Below, one piece after another: positions 34,396 to 43,539 of a stretch of 44,996 nucleotides of DNA. Location: the NCBI GenBank assembly GCA_030589945.1, contig JAUUZN010000013.1, positions 1 through 44,996 on the forward strand. The letters are read 5' to 3'. The DNA comes from Gammaproteobacteria bacterium (GTDB lineage: Bacteria > Pseudomonadota > Gammaproteobacteria > Enterobacterales > GCA-2746155). A program made the position numbers and the translations under genes. The stretch's first letter is position 1; each line of letters begins with the position of its first letter. The notes beneath the pieces are model-generated. The model worked only from the letters and a program-made list of their open reading frames with translations, was not told the origin of the DNA and made no database searches.

Positions 34396-35169
34396 TTATG
34401 ATTGTTTGCGAGTGTAAATCCATTGGACATCGGTCGATAGACTCTCATCATATTGATAACCTTCGTAATCAAAATTCTTCAGATCTTCTGGATTTTTTAT
34501 GTCGTGATCGATGGCGTATCGGCTCATCAGGCCACGGGCTTTTTTTGCGTAAAAATTGATGTGTTTATACTGACCATTTTTCCAGTCCTTAAAGATGGGT
34601 GTAACGATTGGGTAGTCTAAGTTTTTCAGTCTGAGTGATGTGAAATACTCTTTAGAGGCTAGGTTAATTAACGTTGGATATTTATCCGTTGCTAGCTTTT
34701 CACTCACCTTCTCATTGAGTTGATCACCCCAAAAACTGTAGAGATCCTTGCCTTTTCGTGTTTTGAGATCTCGGCCCATTTCTAGGCGGTAGGGTTGAAT
34801 CAAATCCAATGGTTTTAATATTCCGTATAATCCAGACAGGATTCTGATGTTCTTCTGAGCGTAATTGAGACCCTTTGTCTTTAGTGTCGTTGCGTCAAGA
34901 CCTCGGTAGACATCGCCAGTGAAACATAGGATTGCTTGCTTGGCGTTATCCTCGGTAAAGGGGAGTGTCCAACTGCCAAATCGTGCCACATTTAAGCTTG
35001 CTAGCTTGTCACTAATTTTCATCATACTGCCTAACTTCGCAGGAGACAGTTTCTTCAGTTTATTAACCAGTATCTCCGATTGATCGAGAAACTCTGGCAT
35101 TGATGACTTTTTAGTAGTGGGCTTGCTGGTAAAGTCGAGTGATTTGGCGGGTGATAAAACAATTAACAT
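34396..35169 (-). CDS. yaaA: YaaA family peroxide-stress protein
   Basis: 257 residues, full length for the YaaA/UPF0246 (DUF328) family. The start MLIVLSPAKSLDF and the central FTGDVYRGLDATTL, ILSGLYGILKPLDLIQPYRLE and the C-terminal NFYAKKARGLM are diagnostic. In E. coli YaaA limits free iron and DNA damage during peroxide stress and is OxyR-controlled. I see no convincing OxyR site upstream here. The upstream gap has a 7-bp inverted repeat (35228-35271) and is shared with the divergent zinc-peptidase gene. Confidence 0.95.
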   Translation of the reverse strand: MLIVLSPAKSLDFTSKPTTKKSSMPEFLDQSEILVNKLKKLSPAKLGSMMKISDKLASLNVARFGSWTLPFTEDNAKQAILCFTGDVYRGLDATTLKTKGLNYAQKNIRILSGLYGILKPLDLIQPYRLEMGRDLKTRKGKDLYSFWGDQLNEKVSEKLATDKYPTLINLASKEYFTSLRLKNLDYPIVTPIFKDWKNGQYKHINFYAKKARGLMSRYAIDHDIKNPEDLKNFDYEGYQYDESLSTDVQWIYTRKQS

Positions 35170-35227
35170 CTTAAGAAAAACTCCAATAATGGAACGGTTG
35201 TTGTATTGAAGTCTATCTTATTTTAAT

Positions 35228-35271
35228 GGAGCAATGTATCACTAATTGCTATATTTATTCGCTGTTGCTCC
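35228..35271. promoter_or_regulatory. inverted repeat in the yaaA/zinc-peptidase divergent gap
   Basis: GGAGCAA (35228-35234) and TTGCTCC (35265-35271) are perfect inverted 7-mers 30 nt apart; a perfect TATAAT follows at 35275-35280, 46 nt before the zinc-peptidase start. Could be an operator pair or a DNA loop; function unknown. Confidence 0.35.
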
Positions 35272-35325
35272 ACGTATAATAAAACTGAATCACCAACAAG
35301 CCTTGTTACTGGAATCATTCTATTT

Positions 35326-36006
35326 ATGGCCATACTGGCATTCATCTCCGTCATCACTATTATTCTTGGTCCACAGTGGTGGGTCAAATGGGTAATTCGT
35401 CGCCATCAAAAAGAGATTGAAGGAATGCCTGGCACCGGGGGTGAACTTGCAGTCCATCTTCTTGAGCAACTTAAAATTGATGATGTCAAAGTAGAAATTA
35501 CTGAACAGGGTGATCATTATGATCCTGCTACAAGAATTGTCGGGTTGAGTGAGTCGAACTATAATGGACGCTCATTAACAGCCATCGCTATAGCGGCTCA
35601 TGAGGTTGGCCATGCCATTCAACATAAACAGAACATGCCACTTTTTACTTGGCGTGGTCGTCTGGTTAAATTAGCCATTGGCTCAGAGAAGGTAGGCGTA
35701 ATGGCGTTAATGGCTGTACCCTTTGTAGGAGGTTTAATGCGCATACCGCACCCTGTTGTTGCACTTCTTGCAATTGGTATTGGTAGCTTACTGGTGGGTG
35801 TTTTGGTTCATTTGGTCACACTGCCCGTTGAATGGGATGCTAGTTTTAATAAGGCGTTACCACTCATTACTGCAGGTCAATATGTCGCTGAAGATGAGGT
35901 TGCTGCCATCCAACAAATTTTACGTGCGGCGGCCTTGACCTATGTTGCAGCGACACTGGCTAGTATTCTGAATATGTGGCGCTGGCTAGCTATTTTAAGA
36001 CGCTGA
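35326..36006 (+). CDS. zinc metallopeptidase, YugP-like (Zn_peptidase_2)
   Basis: 226 residues. The gluzincin motif is AAHEVGHAIQH (His92, Glu93, His96) in a region preceded by the YDPATRIVGLSE segment, as in the membrane peptidases of the YugP/Zn_peptidase_2 family. An N-terminal anchor (about 1-18) and hydrophobic segments near 128-165 and 200-220 place it in the membrane. DDVKVEITEQGDHYD is the family block before the active site. Role unknown; family members are thought to act on membrane or extracytoplasmic substrates. Converges on the SSS gene, 20 nt apart. Confidence 0.9.
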   Translation: MAILAFISVITIILGPQWWVKWVIRRHQKEIEGMPGTGGELAVHLLEQLKIDDVKVEITEQGDHYDPATRIVGLSESNYNGRSLTAIAIAAHEVGHAIQHKQNMPLFTWRGRLVKLAIGSEKVGVMALMAVPFVGGLMRIPHPVVALLAIGIGSLLVGVLVHLVTLPVEWDASFNKALPLITAGQYVAEDEVAAIQQILRAAALTYVAATLASILNMWRWLAILRR

Positions 36007-36040
36007 ATAAAGTTCTGCTGTGAGTATTATTGAACTTTAT
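36007..36040. terminator. possible convergent terminator hairpin
   Basis: A perfect 9-bp inverted repeat ATAAAGTTC / GAACTTTAT with a 16-nt loop bridges the end of the zinc-peptidase gene and the last codons of the SSS gene. T-tracts are short, so efficiency is uncertain. Confidence 0.35.
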
Positions 36041-37733
36041 CTGATCTAAGAATCCTGTACCCAACCATCAATCCAACACTGATTAATCCAACACCGATGG
36101 TCACATCTTTTAAAATTATAAAACCAATACCGAAATTAAAGGAGAAGAATGCGATAATCCCTAATAGGGATAACTTGATGCCATTTGATAAAAAGTTATG
36201 GGGTTCAATATCCGTCAATTTGTAGATATTTCTCCATCCCCAATAACCTGGACGAACCAGTTTAACAAAATCGATGAGTACTTCTTTCTTAACGGGCTGA
36301 GTCAAATAGGTCACAATAATCCAAGTCACTGTAGAAACAAGAACCGTAACAAATAGCTTCGACGAGTAGAGCCAATCGGTATGAAAGTAATGGATATAAC
36401 TTGCGGTCACACCTGATGCGATCATCCCCGAAAATTCAGTCCATGCATTCACTCGCCACCAGAACCAGCGAATCACCCATGTTAAGCCTGCACCACTTGC
36501 AAAGGTCAGCAGAAACTTCCATGCACCAGCCACTGAGTCTAAGTTTTTAGAAATGATTACCGCAGTCATTAATAGCAATGCCATGGAAATTCTTGAAACC
36601 ATAATATAATGTTTAACGGATTGCTCTTTGACCAGAAAACGTCTGTAGATGTCATTAACAATGTATGAAGCACCCAAGTTTAAATGAGTATCAATGGTCG
36701 ACATAAATGCGCCAACGAGTCCCACCACAACAAGCCCAAGTAATCCATGGGGTAAAACTTCGACCATCATTTTTGGATAGATCATCTCAGGGTCACTAAT
36801 CCCCTTAAAAACCAGTACCCCACAAAGAGCAGTAATAATCCATGGCCATATTTGGAAGATATAGGTCAGAACGGTAAATAGAGCGCTGCCTTTAAAGGCT
36901 TCATTTTCATTTTTAGCAGATAGCAGGCGCTGTATATGCTTGCCGCCACCATCAGAATATTTATGCGCCCACCATTGCATCAGTATGTAGACTAAAAAGA
37001 CTGACAGAGGTAATAATGAATTGTCTTCAAAGCTAGGAAGGAAATTCAACATGCTAGGTCCTAATTCTGAATCGCCTTCCAGTTTTGAGACTAGACTCGA
37101 AACACCTCCAACATATTGCACTGAATAATAAGCCAATAAAATAGAGCCTATTAAAGCAACAAAATACTGGAAGAAATCAGTAACCACCACACCGTAAAAA
37201 CCTGAGGCCACAGAATAGACAAAGACTAGAATGACTGTTGGATACAGTATGTAGTTGATATCAATGGTGGTGATCCCTGCCATCACTTTTGACAGGGATA
37301 AAAATACCCAACCCATGATAAAGGCATTAAAGATCACACCAAAATAAAGCCCTTTAAAAAGTCTCAAGTATTTGGCGCTATTTCCTGAATATCTTTTTTC
37401 AATGATCTGCGCATCGGTTATGACTTCAGAACGTCGCCACAATTTAGAAAAGAAGAAAGTGACCATAATGGCCGATATGGCACTGGACCACATGAACCAA
37501 ACTCCTCCGATTCCTTCGGTAGCCACGAATCTGGTAACTGCGATGGGTGTATCGATTGAAAAATTGGTGGCAGCCATGGAGACTCCCAATAACCACCAAG
37601 GCATGGAACGTCCGCCAATAAAAAAATCTTCGACAGAGCTAGATGCTTTTTTGGTAAAATATATTCCAATAACAAAAATGATCATTAGATAGGCCGCAAT
37701 AATTGAATAATCAAGATTATTGAGATAGCTCAT
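36027..37733 (-). CDS. sodium:solute symporter (SSS) family transporter
   Basis: 568-residue polytopic membrane protein. The N-terminus IAAYLMIIFVIGIYFTKKAS and FFIGGRSMPWWLLGVSMAATNFS match the first two helices of SSS carriers; GLVGAFMSTIDTHLNLGASYI in the middle is the usual conserved helix 8-9 region. The C-terminal part has a short soluble linker (TQPVKKEVLIDF...PGYWGWRNIYK) before the last helices. Substrate is not readable: monocarboxylates, amino acids or sugars are all possible. Divergent from the membrane protein with the frameshift, across a gap with 19-bp phased repeats. Confidence 0.9.
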   Translation of the reverse strand: MSYLNNLDYSIIAAYLMIIFVIGIYFTKKASSSVEDFFIGGRSMPWWLLGVSMAATNFSIDTPIAVTRFVATEGIGGVWFMWSSAISAIMVTFFFSKLWRRSEVITDAQIIEKRYSGNSAKYLRLFKGLYFGVIFNAFIMGWVFLSLSKVMAGITTIDINYILYPTVILVFVYSVASGFYGVVVTDFFQYFVALIGSILLAYYSVQYVGGVSSLVSKLEGDSELGPSMLNFLPSFEDNSLLPLSVFLVYILMQWWAHKYSDGGGKHIQRLLSAKNENEAFKGSALFTVLTYIFQIWPWIITALCGVLVFKGISDPEMIYPKMMVEVLPHGLLGLVVVGLVGAFMSTIDTHLNLGASYIVNDIYRRFLVKEQSVKHYIMVSRISMALLLMTAVIISKNLDSVAGAWKFLLTFASGAGLTWVIRWFWWRVNAWTEFSGMIASGVTASYIHYFHTDWLYSSKLFVTVLVSTVTWIIVTYLTQPVKKEVLIDFVKLVRPGYWGWRNIYKLTDIEPHNFLSNGIKLSLLGIIAFFSFNFGIGFIILKDVTIGVGLISVGLMVGYRILRSDKVQ

Positions 37734-37748
37734 GGAAATAATATCCTT

Positions 37749-37821
37749 TGTCTACGATGATGAAGAATAATGACTCTTTTTATTATTGTCTACAAACAAA
37801 AAGAATGTCTAGAAACAAAAA
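37749..37821. repeat. phased direct repeats in a divergent promoter gap
   Basis: TGTCTA occurs at 37749, 37787 and 37806, that is at intervals of 38 and 19 nt (two turns of 19). The last two copies extend to TGTCTA(C/G)AAACAAAAA, identical at 15 of 16 positions. They lie between the SSS start (37733) and the next gene, where an activator or repressor could bind. Confidence 0.5.
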
Positions 37822-37864
37822 TCAAGGATCTATAAACTATAACCATGAACACACAACATAAAAT

Positions 37865-37872
37865 AAAAAAAA
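37865..37872 (+). promoter_or_regulatory. A8 slippery site at the start of the membrane-protein gene
   Basis: Eight consecutive A. In the frame of the ATG at 37845 the codons read ATA AAA AAA ATC, so A_AAA_AAA at 37865-37871 is a canonical -1 slippery heptamer. A shift there, or one extra A in the transcript, enters the main reading frame exactly. Confidence 0.55.
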
Positions 37873-37897
37873 TCAGCTACCCATTAAGTTCGTCTCA

Positions 37898-38407
37898 TTG
37901 GTTTTACTGTTAGTAGGTTACTTCTTTTACTTATCCTATGAATATGATTTTGCAACAGGAGGGATGGCTTCTATCATTACTTGGAGCTTTTTTGTCCTTT
38001 GTACTCCCATTGCTGATGCCGGATTTATTCTAGATTTCCCCATACGCCTATTACTGGGTATTCGTATGATTGTCTCAGAAATTGTCGTTTGGATTATTGC
38101 AATATCAATTAATGTCATTGCCTATAATTATTACCCAGATTACTACAGTACAACCACTTTGACGCAACTACTGTATGCGATTATTACCACACCGGTTCCC
38201 TATTATGCGGTGATAGTGCTCTCAGGAGTAGGTACATTTCTTTCACTAAGATTTGGTGATGAACTCATGGATGTGCTCCACCACCATGAGCGTGACTTCT
38301 TTCATAAACACAATTTTAAATATGAAATGCTGCTCATTGTCTTTTTTATTACTGTGTTATTCGGCTATTTTGAACTGATCGCATCACTGGGCATTCAGAT
38401 TGAGTAA
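37898..38407 (+). CDS. membrane protein of unknown function, apparent 5' frameshift
   Basis: 169 residues from a TTG at 37898, or 187 if translation begins at ATG 37845 and shifts -1 at the A8 run. The open frame ends upstream at the stop at 37859, so it has no ATG of its own. The shifted reading MNTQHKIKKNQLPIKF followed by the TM helix VSLVLLLVGYFFYLSY looks natural for a membrane protein: a polar, Lys-rich lead then a helix. Further helices are predicted near 25-45, 50-75, 90-113 and 145-163, with a His-rich loop DVLHHHERDFFHKHNF. I do not recognise the family. Divergent from the SSS gene; converges on yajQ. Confidence 0.65.
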   Translation: MVLLLVGYFFYLSYEYDFATGGMASIITWSFFVLCTPIADAGFILDFPIRLLLGIRMIVSEIVVWIIAISINVIAYNYYPDYYSTTTLTQLLYAIITTPVPYYAVIVLSGVGTFLSLRFGDELMDVLHHHERDFFHKHNFKYEMLLIVFFITVLFGYFELIASLGIQIE

Positions 38408-38421
38408 TTAGTACTAAAGAA

Positions 38422-38904
38422 TTAATCTCGAAAGTTATTAAATTGCAATGGCATATCTAGATCTGCTCCCCTTAAAAGTGTCATAACCTCCTGTAGAAGG
38501 TCTCTCTTCTTGCCCGTTACTCTGAGTTTGTCACCTTGAATTGCGACCTGAACTTTGAGCTTTTCATTTTTAATCAATTTAACCATCTTTTTTGCCAATA
38601 GAGGTTCTAGTCCTTCCCTGACCGTCAGCCAGGTCAGCACCTGCTTACCTAGTTTTTCAGGATCCTTAGCTTCAAGGCACTTTACATCTATTTTTCTTTT
38701 TACCATTTGAATGGTGAGGATCTCTTGCAATTGCTCTAATTGAAAATCGACCTCTGCAGAAATTTTTATGGCGCCATCCTTATGTTCAAAACTAGCGTCG
38801 ACACCTCTAAAATCAAATCGATTGGTTAATTCTCTATTTGCATTATCAACAGCATTGGATAATTCATGTTGATCTATTTCTGAAACAACGTCAAAGGATG
38901 GCAT
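38422..38904 (-). CDS. yajQ: YajQ family nucleotide/c-di-GMP-binding protein
   Basis: 160 residues, full length. The start [20 protein letters not shown], the [10 protein letters not shown] strand and the end [16 protein letters not shown] are diagnostic of the YajQ family, made of two ferredoxin-like domains. A Xanthomonas homologue binds cyclic-di-GMP and modulates a transcription factor; E. coli YajQ is best described as nucleotide-binding. Lone gene here, between the convergent membrane protein and gltB, which is transcribed away. Confidence 0.95.
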   Translation of the reverse strand: MPSFDVVSEIDQHELSNAVDNANRELTNRFDFRGVDASFEHKDGAIKISAEVDFQLEQLQEILTIQMVKRKIDVKCLEAKDPEKLGKQVLTWLTVREGLEPLLAKKMVKLIKNEKLKVQVAIQGDKLRVTGKKRDLLQEVMTLLRGADLDMPLQFNNFRD

Positions 38905-39054
38905 AGTGAGTTCTCTTGTTATGGTGGTTATGGAATTTAATTAAATACATATACTTTTTCTAATATAAAGCTTAACTGAATTCCGTAACTCTGTTAAAGT
39001 GGTGAGTCCTTTGTATATTATTGCGCTTAAACCATACCCAATACGAGGACTTTA

Positions 39055-42000
39055 ATGAGTTTATACCACTCCTCAGACGCTAAAGATAGTTGCGGATTTG
39101 GTCTTATTACACAGCTCGATGGTAAACAAGACCAGCAATTAATAAAAACGGCAATCGAAGCCCTGACACGAATGACCCATCGTGGTGCAGTTAATGCCGA
39201 TGGTAAAACGGGGGACGGCTGTGGTATATCCATACAACTATCTCATTCCTTCTTTAAGCCTATCGCAGATTCAATGGGTCTTGGACTTAATTCTGTCTAT
39301 GCAGTAGGACAGATATTTCTCAATGCCGACGAAGACATTGCCAGTGAACAGCGGAAGATTTTAGAGCGTTTTATCAACAGAGAAACTTTGAGCGTTCTTG
39401 GCTGGCGTAAAGTTCCTATTGATACTTCTGTGTGTGGAGAAGTGGCACTTGAATCACTACCTCAAATAGAACAGATCTTTGTAAAGGCTCCTCCTGGATG
39501 GAGAAAATTTGATCTTGAACGTCGTCTTTTTATGGCTAGACGTAAAGCTGCAGACAGTATTGATGATGAAAACTTTTATGTAGCTTCACTTTCTGCATTT
39601 ACAATTGTTTATAAAGGTTTAGTACTGCCTGCGAATTTATCAAAGTTTTATCCCGATCTTGCTGATGAGAAAATGCGTAGCGCCATATGTCTTTTCCATC
39701 AACGTTTTTCAACGAACACTGCTCCTCTGTGGAAATACTGCCAACCTTTTAAATATCTCGCTCATAATGGTGAAATTAATACCATTTCTGGAAACCGTCG
39801 CTGGGCGCAAGCAAGACGAAAGAAACTATTTAGCCCACTTATCCCAGATTTACCTCAGCTGAGTCATCTCGTAAACCAGCAAGGTTCCGACTCCTCTTCA
39901 CTCGATAATATGATGGAAATTCTTTTGACCGGTGGAATGGATATTTTCCGTGCATTACGTCTGCTAATACCACCCGCCTGGAAAAAACGTAAAAATATGG
40001 ACCCTGACTTACGTGCTTTTTATGAATTTAACTCGATGCATATGGAGCCTTGGGACGGACCTGCTGGAATCGTCATGTCAAATGGTGAAAAGGTAGCCTG
40101 TACGCTAGATAGAAATGGTCTTCGCCCAGCTCGTTACGTGATTACTAAAGATCGAATATTAACCGTAGCTTCTGAAGTCGGCGTTTGGGATTATAAAGAA
40201 GAAGATGTCATTGAAAAGGATCGTGTTGGCCCGGGTGAGATGTTAGCCGCAGACACTTCTACTGGTGAAGTCTGGCGTACCCATAAAATCGATGACATGT
40301 TAAAAATTCGTCACCCTTATTTAGAATGGCTTAGAGAAAATACCATTAAACTGCGTACTAATCGTAAACTCGATAAGAAGGTGAGCGAGCACTATATCAA
40401 TCAGCATCTTGATAAGTTGCCCATCTACCAAAAACTTTTCAACCTCTCTATTGAAGAGAGCGAGCAGATCATTAAAGTCCTTGCCGAAGAAGGCCAGGAA
40501 GTCACCTCATCAATGGGAGATGATACTCCCATAGCTGTCATGTCACACAAATCGAGGAGTCTCTTTGACTACTTTAGACAGCAGTTTGCCCAAATTACCA
40601 ACCCTCCAATTGATCCGCTCAGAGAAAAGTCTGTCATGTCTCTAGAAACCTGCTTTGGTCGTGGCCATAATATGTTTCAAGAAACAAACAGTCTCGCTTA
40701 TCGAGCGATCATTTCCAGTCCTATTCTCAATTATGGTAAGTTGGATCAACTAAAAAATCTTGATCAAAAATATTATAAATTCAGAACCCTGTCTTTAAAT
40801 TACCAGCGAAGTGAAACGCTTGAAGATGCGATCAAACAGCTTTGTGACGATGCCGTAGGACTTGTAGAAGCCGGCTGTGTAATATTACATCTCACAGACA
40901 GAGATATTAGTGAACAAAGTATTCCTATCCATTCTTCACTCGCTGTTGGTGCAGTGAACCATCGACTCATTGAAGACGGTTTAAGGCTGGATGTAAACAT
41001 CATTATTGAGACGGCTACCTGTCGCGACCCTCATCATTTTGCGGTTTTAATTGGTCTTGGCGTGACGGCCATTTATCCTTATTTTGCAATGCAGGTTATC
41101 AATCAGCTTCATACCAATGGGCAACTTAATTGCGACTTGGATATTGGTAGAGAACATTATTTAGCCGGCATTAACAAGGGTCTGCTCAAAATTCTTTCTA
41201 AGATGGGAATTTCTACCATCACCAGTTACCGCAACTCTGCATTGTTTGAACTCATCGGTTTGCATCAATCGGTTGTTGACCTCTGTTTTCCCAAACTCAA
41301 ATCTAGGATTGGTGGCGCAACCTTTGAAGATTTAAGAAATGACAGTGAAATCTGTCATCAAAAGGCGTGGAAAAGTCAACTAGGCCTCGAACGATCTGGA
41401 CAACTAAGATACGTTCACGGTGGTGAATTCCATTTTTATAATCCTGATGTGATTACCCTTCTCCAACAGGCGGTGACTTCTGGCGAAGAGTCGGAGTATC
41501 AGGCTTTTGCTGATGCGGTAAATAATCGGCCAATTTCTGCACTCAGAGATATGATGCAGTTGAAACATGCCGATCAACCGATCAGTGCCGCTCAGGTAGA
41601 GCCCATTGAAAATATTTTAAAACGATTTGATTCTGCAGGAATGTCTATTGGGGCGCTGAGCCCTGAGGCTCATGAATCATTGGCCATTGCTATGAACACT
41701 CTTGGTGGTCGCTCTAACTCGGGTGAAGGTGGCGAAGATCCTGCACGCTACAATACGATAAAGAACTCAAAAATTAAGCAGGTTTCCTCTGGGCGATTTG
41801 GTGTTACTGCGCACTATTTAGTGAATGCAGAAGTTTTGCAAATCAAAATTGCACAGGGTGCTAAACCGGGTGAAGGAGGTCAACTTCCGGGCGGAAAAGT
41901 CAGTGTTGAAATAGCAAAACTTAGGAACTCTATTCCCGGAGTAATGTTAATATCTCCACCTCCGCACCACGATATTTATTCCATTGAAGATATCGCACAG

Positions 42001-43539
42001 CTCATCTTTGATTTAAAGCAGGTGAATCCAGAAGCACTCATTTCTGTAAAATTAGTATCAGGCCCTGGTGTCGGAACCATCGCTGCAGGTGTTGCCAAAG
42101 CCTATGCAGACATGATTACCATATCTGGACATGATGGCGGAACTGCGGCAAGTCCATTGAGCTCTATAAAGTACGCGGGAACACCTTGGGAACTCGGCTT
42201 GGCTGAAACTCATCAGGCATTGCTTGAGAATAATCTTCGTGACCGCATTTGCCTACAGGTTGATGGTGGACTTAAAACTGGACTCGATGTTATTAAGGGA
42301 GCCATTCTCGGCGCCGACAGCTTTGGTTTTGGTACTGGCCCTATGGTTGCCTTGGGTTGCAAATACTTGCGTATTTGTCATCTCAATAACTGTGCAACCG
42401 GTATAGCGACTCAAAATAAAACCTTACGCGATGAACATTTCAATGGTTTGCCTGAGCGGGTCATTCGTTACTTTAAATTCATTGCTGAAGAAACTCAATC
42501 ATGGCTCGGAAAGTTAGGGGTTGCCAGTTTAGATGAACTCATTGGCCGAACTGATCTACTTGTTCTGCTCGACGGAGATACAGATAAGCAACGCAATCTT
42601 GATCTATCTCCTATTCTAAATGCTGCAAGCCGACCTGAAACAGGTGCTGCACATTATATGCACAAACGAAATCCTCCTGCGGATAAGGGAAAACTCAACC
42701 AAACGATTATTGATGATGCGATTCCTCAATTCGATTATCAGGAAAAAGTAACCTTGGGTTACGATATCCATAACTATGATCGATCAGTGGGTGCACGTAT
42801 AGCGGGTTACATTGTGCAGCAAAAAAACCCATCTGATTTCCAAATTGATATTAATTTTACCGGTATTGCAGGTCAAAGTTTTGGAGTTTGGAACGTTGAG
42901 GGTATGACAATGAACCTCAAGGGCGATGCCAACGATTATGTTGGTAAAGGTATGTCCGGCGGCTCGATTAATATTACACCACCCGATAAGATTCAATACG
43001 TATCGAGTCGTGGCGCAATAATTGGTAATACCTGTCTTTATGGTGCTACAGGGGGTCAACTCTTCGCCGCTGGTCAGGCTGGCGAACGCTTTGCAGTGAG
43101 AAACTCAGGTGCAACAGCTGTTGTTGAGGGTGTGGGCGATCATGGTTGTGAATACATGACCGGTGGTTTGGTAATAATCCTTGGCCCTGTAGGCGAAAAC
43201 TTTGCAGCAGGTATGACTGGAGGACTAGCCATTGTACTTGACCTTAATGAGAGTCTAGAAGACCTAACCAATCAAGAAACCGTTGAAGTTATTAATATTA
43301 ACCAAGAAAATTGTGAAGCCGAAGAAGAACTACTTTTACAATTGCTGGCTGATCATATTAATAAAACATCGAGTCGATGGGCACAAAAGATATTTAATAA
43401 TATTAACACTTATCTCGATTCATTTATGTTGGTGCGTCCCAAGAATACTGTATCGGTTGCTATTGTAGAAAGTCCGCAAGCTGAGGCAGTATCATCTGTA
43501 GTTAAAGCCGAAGTGATCAACATAGGGACGGTAAAATGA
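39055..43539 (+). CDS. gltB: glutamate synthase [NADPH] large subunit
   Basis: 1494 residues. The Ntn-type glutaminase begins at Cys13 (KDSCGFGLITQ) after a 12-residue propeptide that must be cleaved to expose the nucleophile. The central and FMN-barrel domains follow (MSIGALSPEAHESLAIAMN; GGRSNSGEGGEDPARYNT; SGHDGGTAASPLSSIKYAG). The 3Fe-4S cluster ligands are Cys1102, Cys1108 and Cys1113 (GCKYLRICHLNNCATGIATQ). The C-terminal beta-helix (GXGXG) domain covers about 1230-1450. With GltD it makes two glutamates from glutamine and 2-oxoglutarate. GAGGA precedes the ATG by 5 nt. The stop overlaps the gltD start by 4 nt. Confidence 0.98.
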   Translation: MSLYHSSDAKDSCGFGLITQLDGKQDQQLIKTAIEALTRMTHRGAVNADGKTGDGCGISIQLSHSFFKPIADSMGLGLNSVYAVGQIFLNADEDIASEQRKILERFINRETLSVLGWRKVPIDTSVCGEVALESLPQIEQIFVKAPPGWRKFDLERRLFMARRKAADSIDDENFYVASLSAFTIVYKGLVLPANLSKFYPDLADEKMRSAICLFHQRFSTNTAPLWKYCQPFKYLAHNGEINTISGNRRWAQARRKKLFSPLIPDLPQLSHLVNQQGSDSSSLDNMMEILLTGGMDIFRALRLLIPPAWKKRKNMDPDLRAFYEFNSMHMEPWDGPAGIVMSNGEKVACTLDRNGLRPARYVITKDRILTVASEVGVWDYKEEDVIEKDRVGPGEMLAADTSTGEVWRTHKIDDMLKIRHPYLEWLRENTIKLRTNRKLDKKVSEHYINQHLDKLPIYQKLFNLSIEESEQIIKVLAEEGQEVTSSMGDDTPIAVMSHKSRSLFDYFRQQFAQITNPPIDPLREKSVMSLETCFGRGHNMFQETNSLAYRAIISSPILNYGKLDQLKNLDQKYYKFRTLSLNYQRSETLEDAIKQLCDDAVGLVEAGCVILHLTDRDISEQSIPIHSSLAVGAVNHRLIEDGLRLDVNIIIETATCRDPHHFAVLIGLGVTAIYPYFAMQVINQLHTNGQLNCDLDIGREHYLAGINKGLLKILSKMGISTITSYRNSALFELIGLHQSVVDLCFPKLKSRIGGATFEDLRNDSEICHQKAWKSQLGLERSGQLRYVHGGEFHFYNPDVITLLQQAVTSGEESEYQAFADAVNNRPISALRDMMQLKHADQPISAAQVEPIENILKRFDSAGMSIGALSPEAHESLAIAMNTLGGRSNSGEGGEDPARYNTIKNSKIKQVSSGRFGVTAHYLVNAEVLQIKIAQGAKPGEGGQLPGGKVSVEIAKLRNSIPGVMLISPPPHHDIYSIEDIAQLIFDLKQVNPEALISVKLVSGPGVGTIAAGVAKAYADMITISGHDGGTAASPLSSIKYAGTPWELGLAETHQALLENNLRDRICLQVDGGLKTGLDVIKGAILGADSFGFGTGPMVALGCKYLRICHLNNCATGIATQNKTLRDEHFNGLPERVIRYFKFIAEETQSWLGKLGVASLDELIGRTDLLVLLDGDTDKQRNLDLSPILNAASRPETGAAHYMHKRNPPADKGKLNQTIIDDAIPQFDYQEKVTLGYDIHNYDRSVGARIAGYIVQQKNPSDFQIDINFTGIAGQSFGVWNVEGMTMNLKGDANDYVGKGMSGGSINITPPDKIQYVSSRGAIIGNTCLYGATGGQLFAAGQAGERFAVRNSGATAVVEGVGDHGCEYMTGGLVIILGPVGENFAAGMTGGLAIVLDLNESLEDLTNQETVEVININQENCEAEEELLLQLLADHINKTSSRWAQKIFNNINTYLDSFMLVRPKNTVSVAIVESPQAEAVSSVVKAEVINIGTVK

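Noticed and set aside
39001-39054. possible sigma-54 promoter (TGGTGA...TTTGT) before gltB
   Set aside because: The essential GG/GC pair is not kept at the right spacing; no other regulatory site was convincing.
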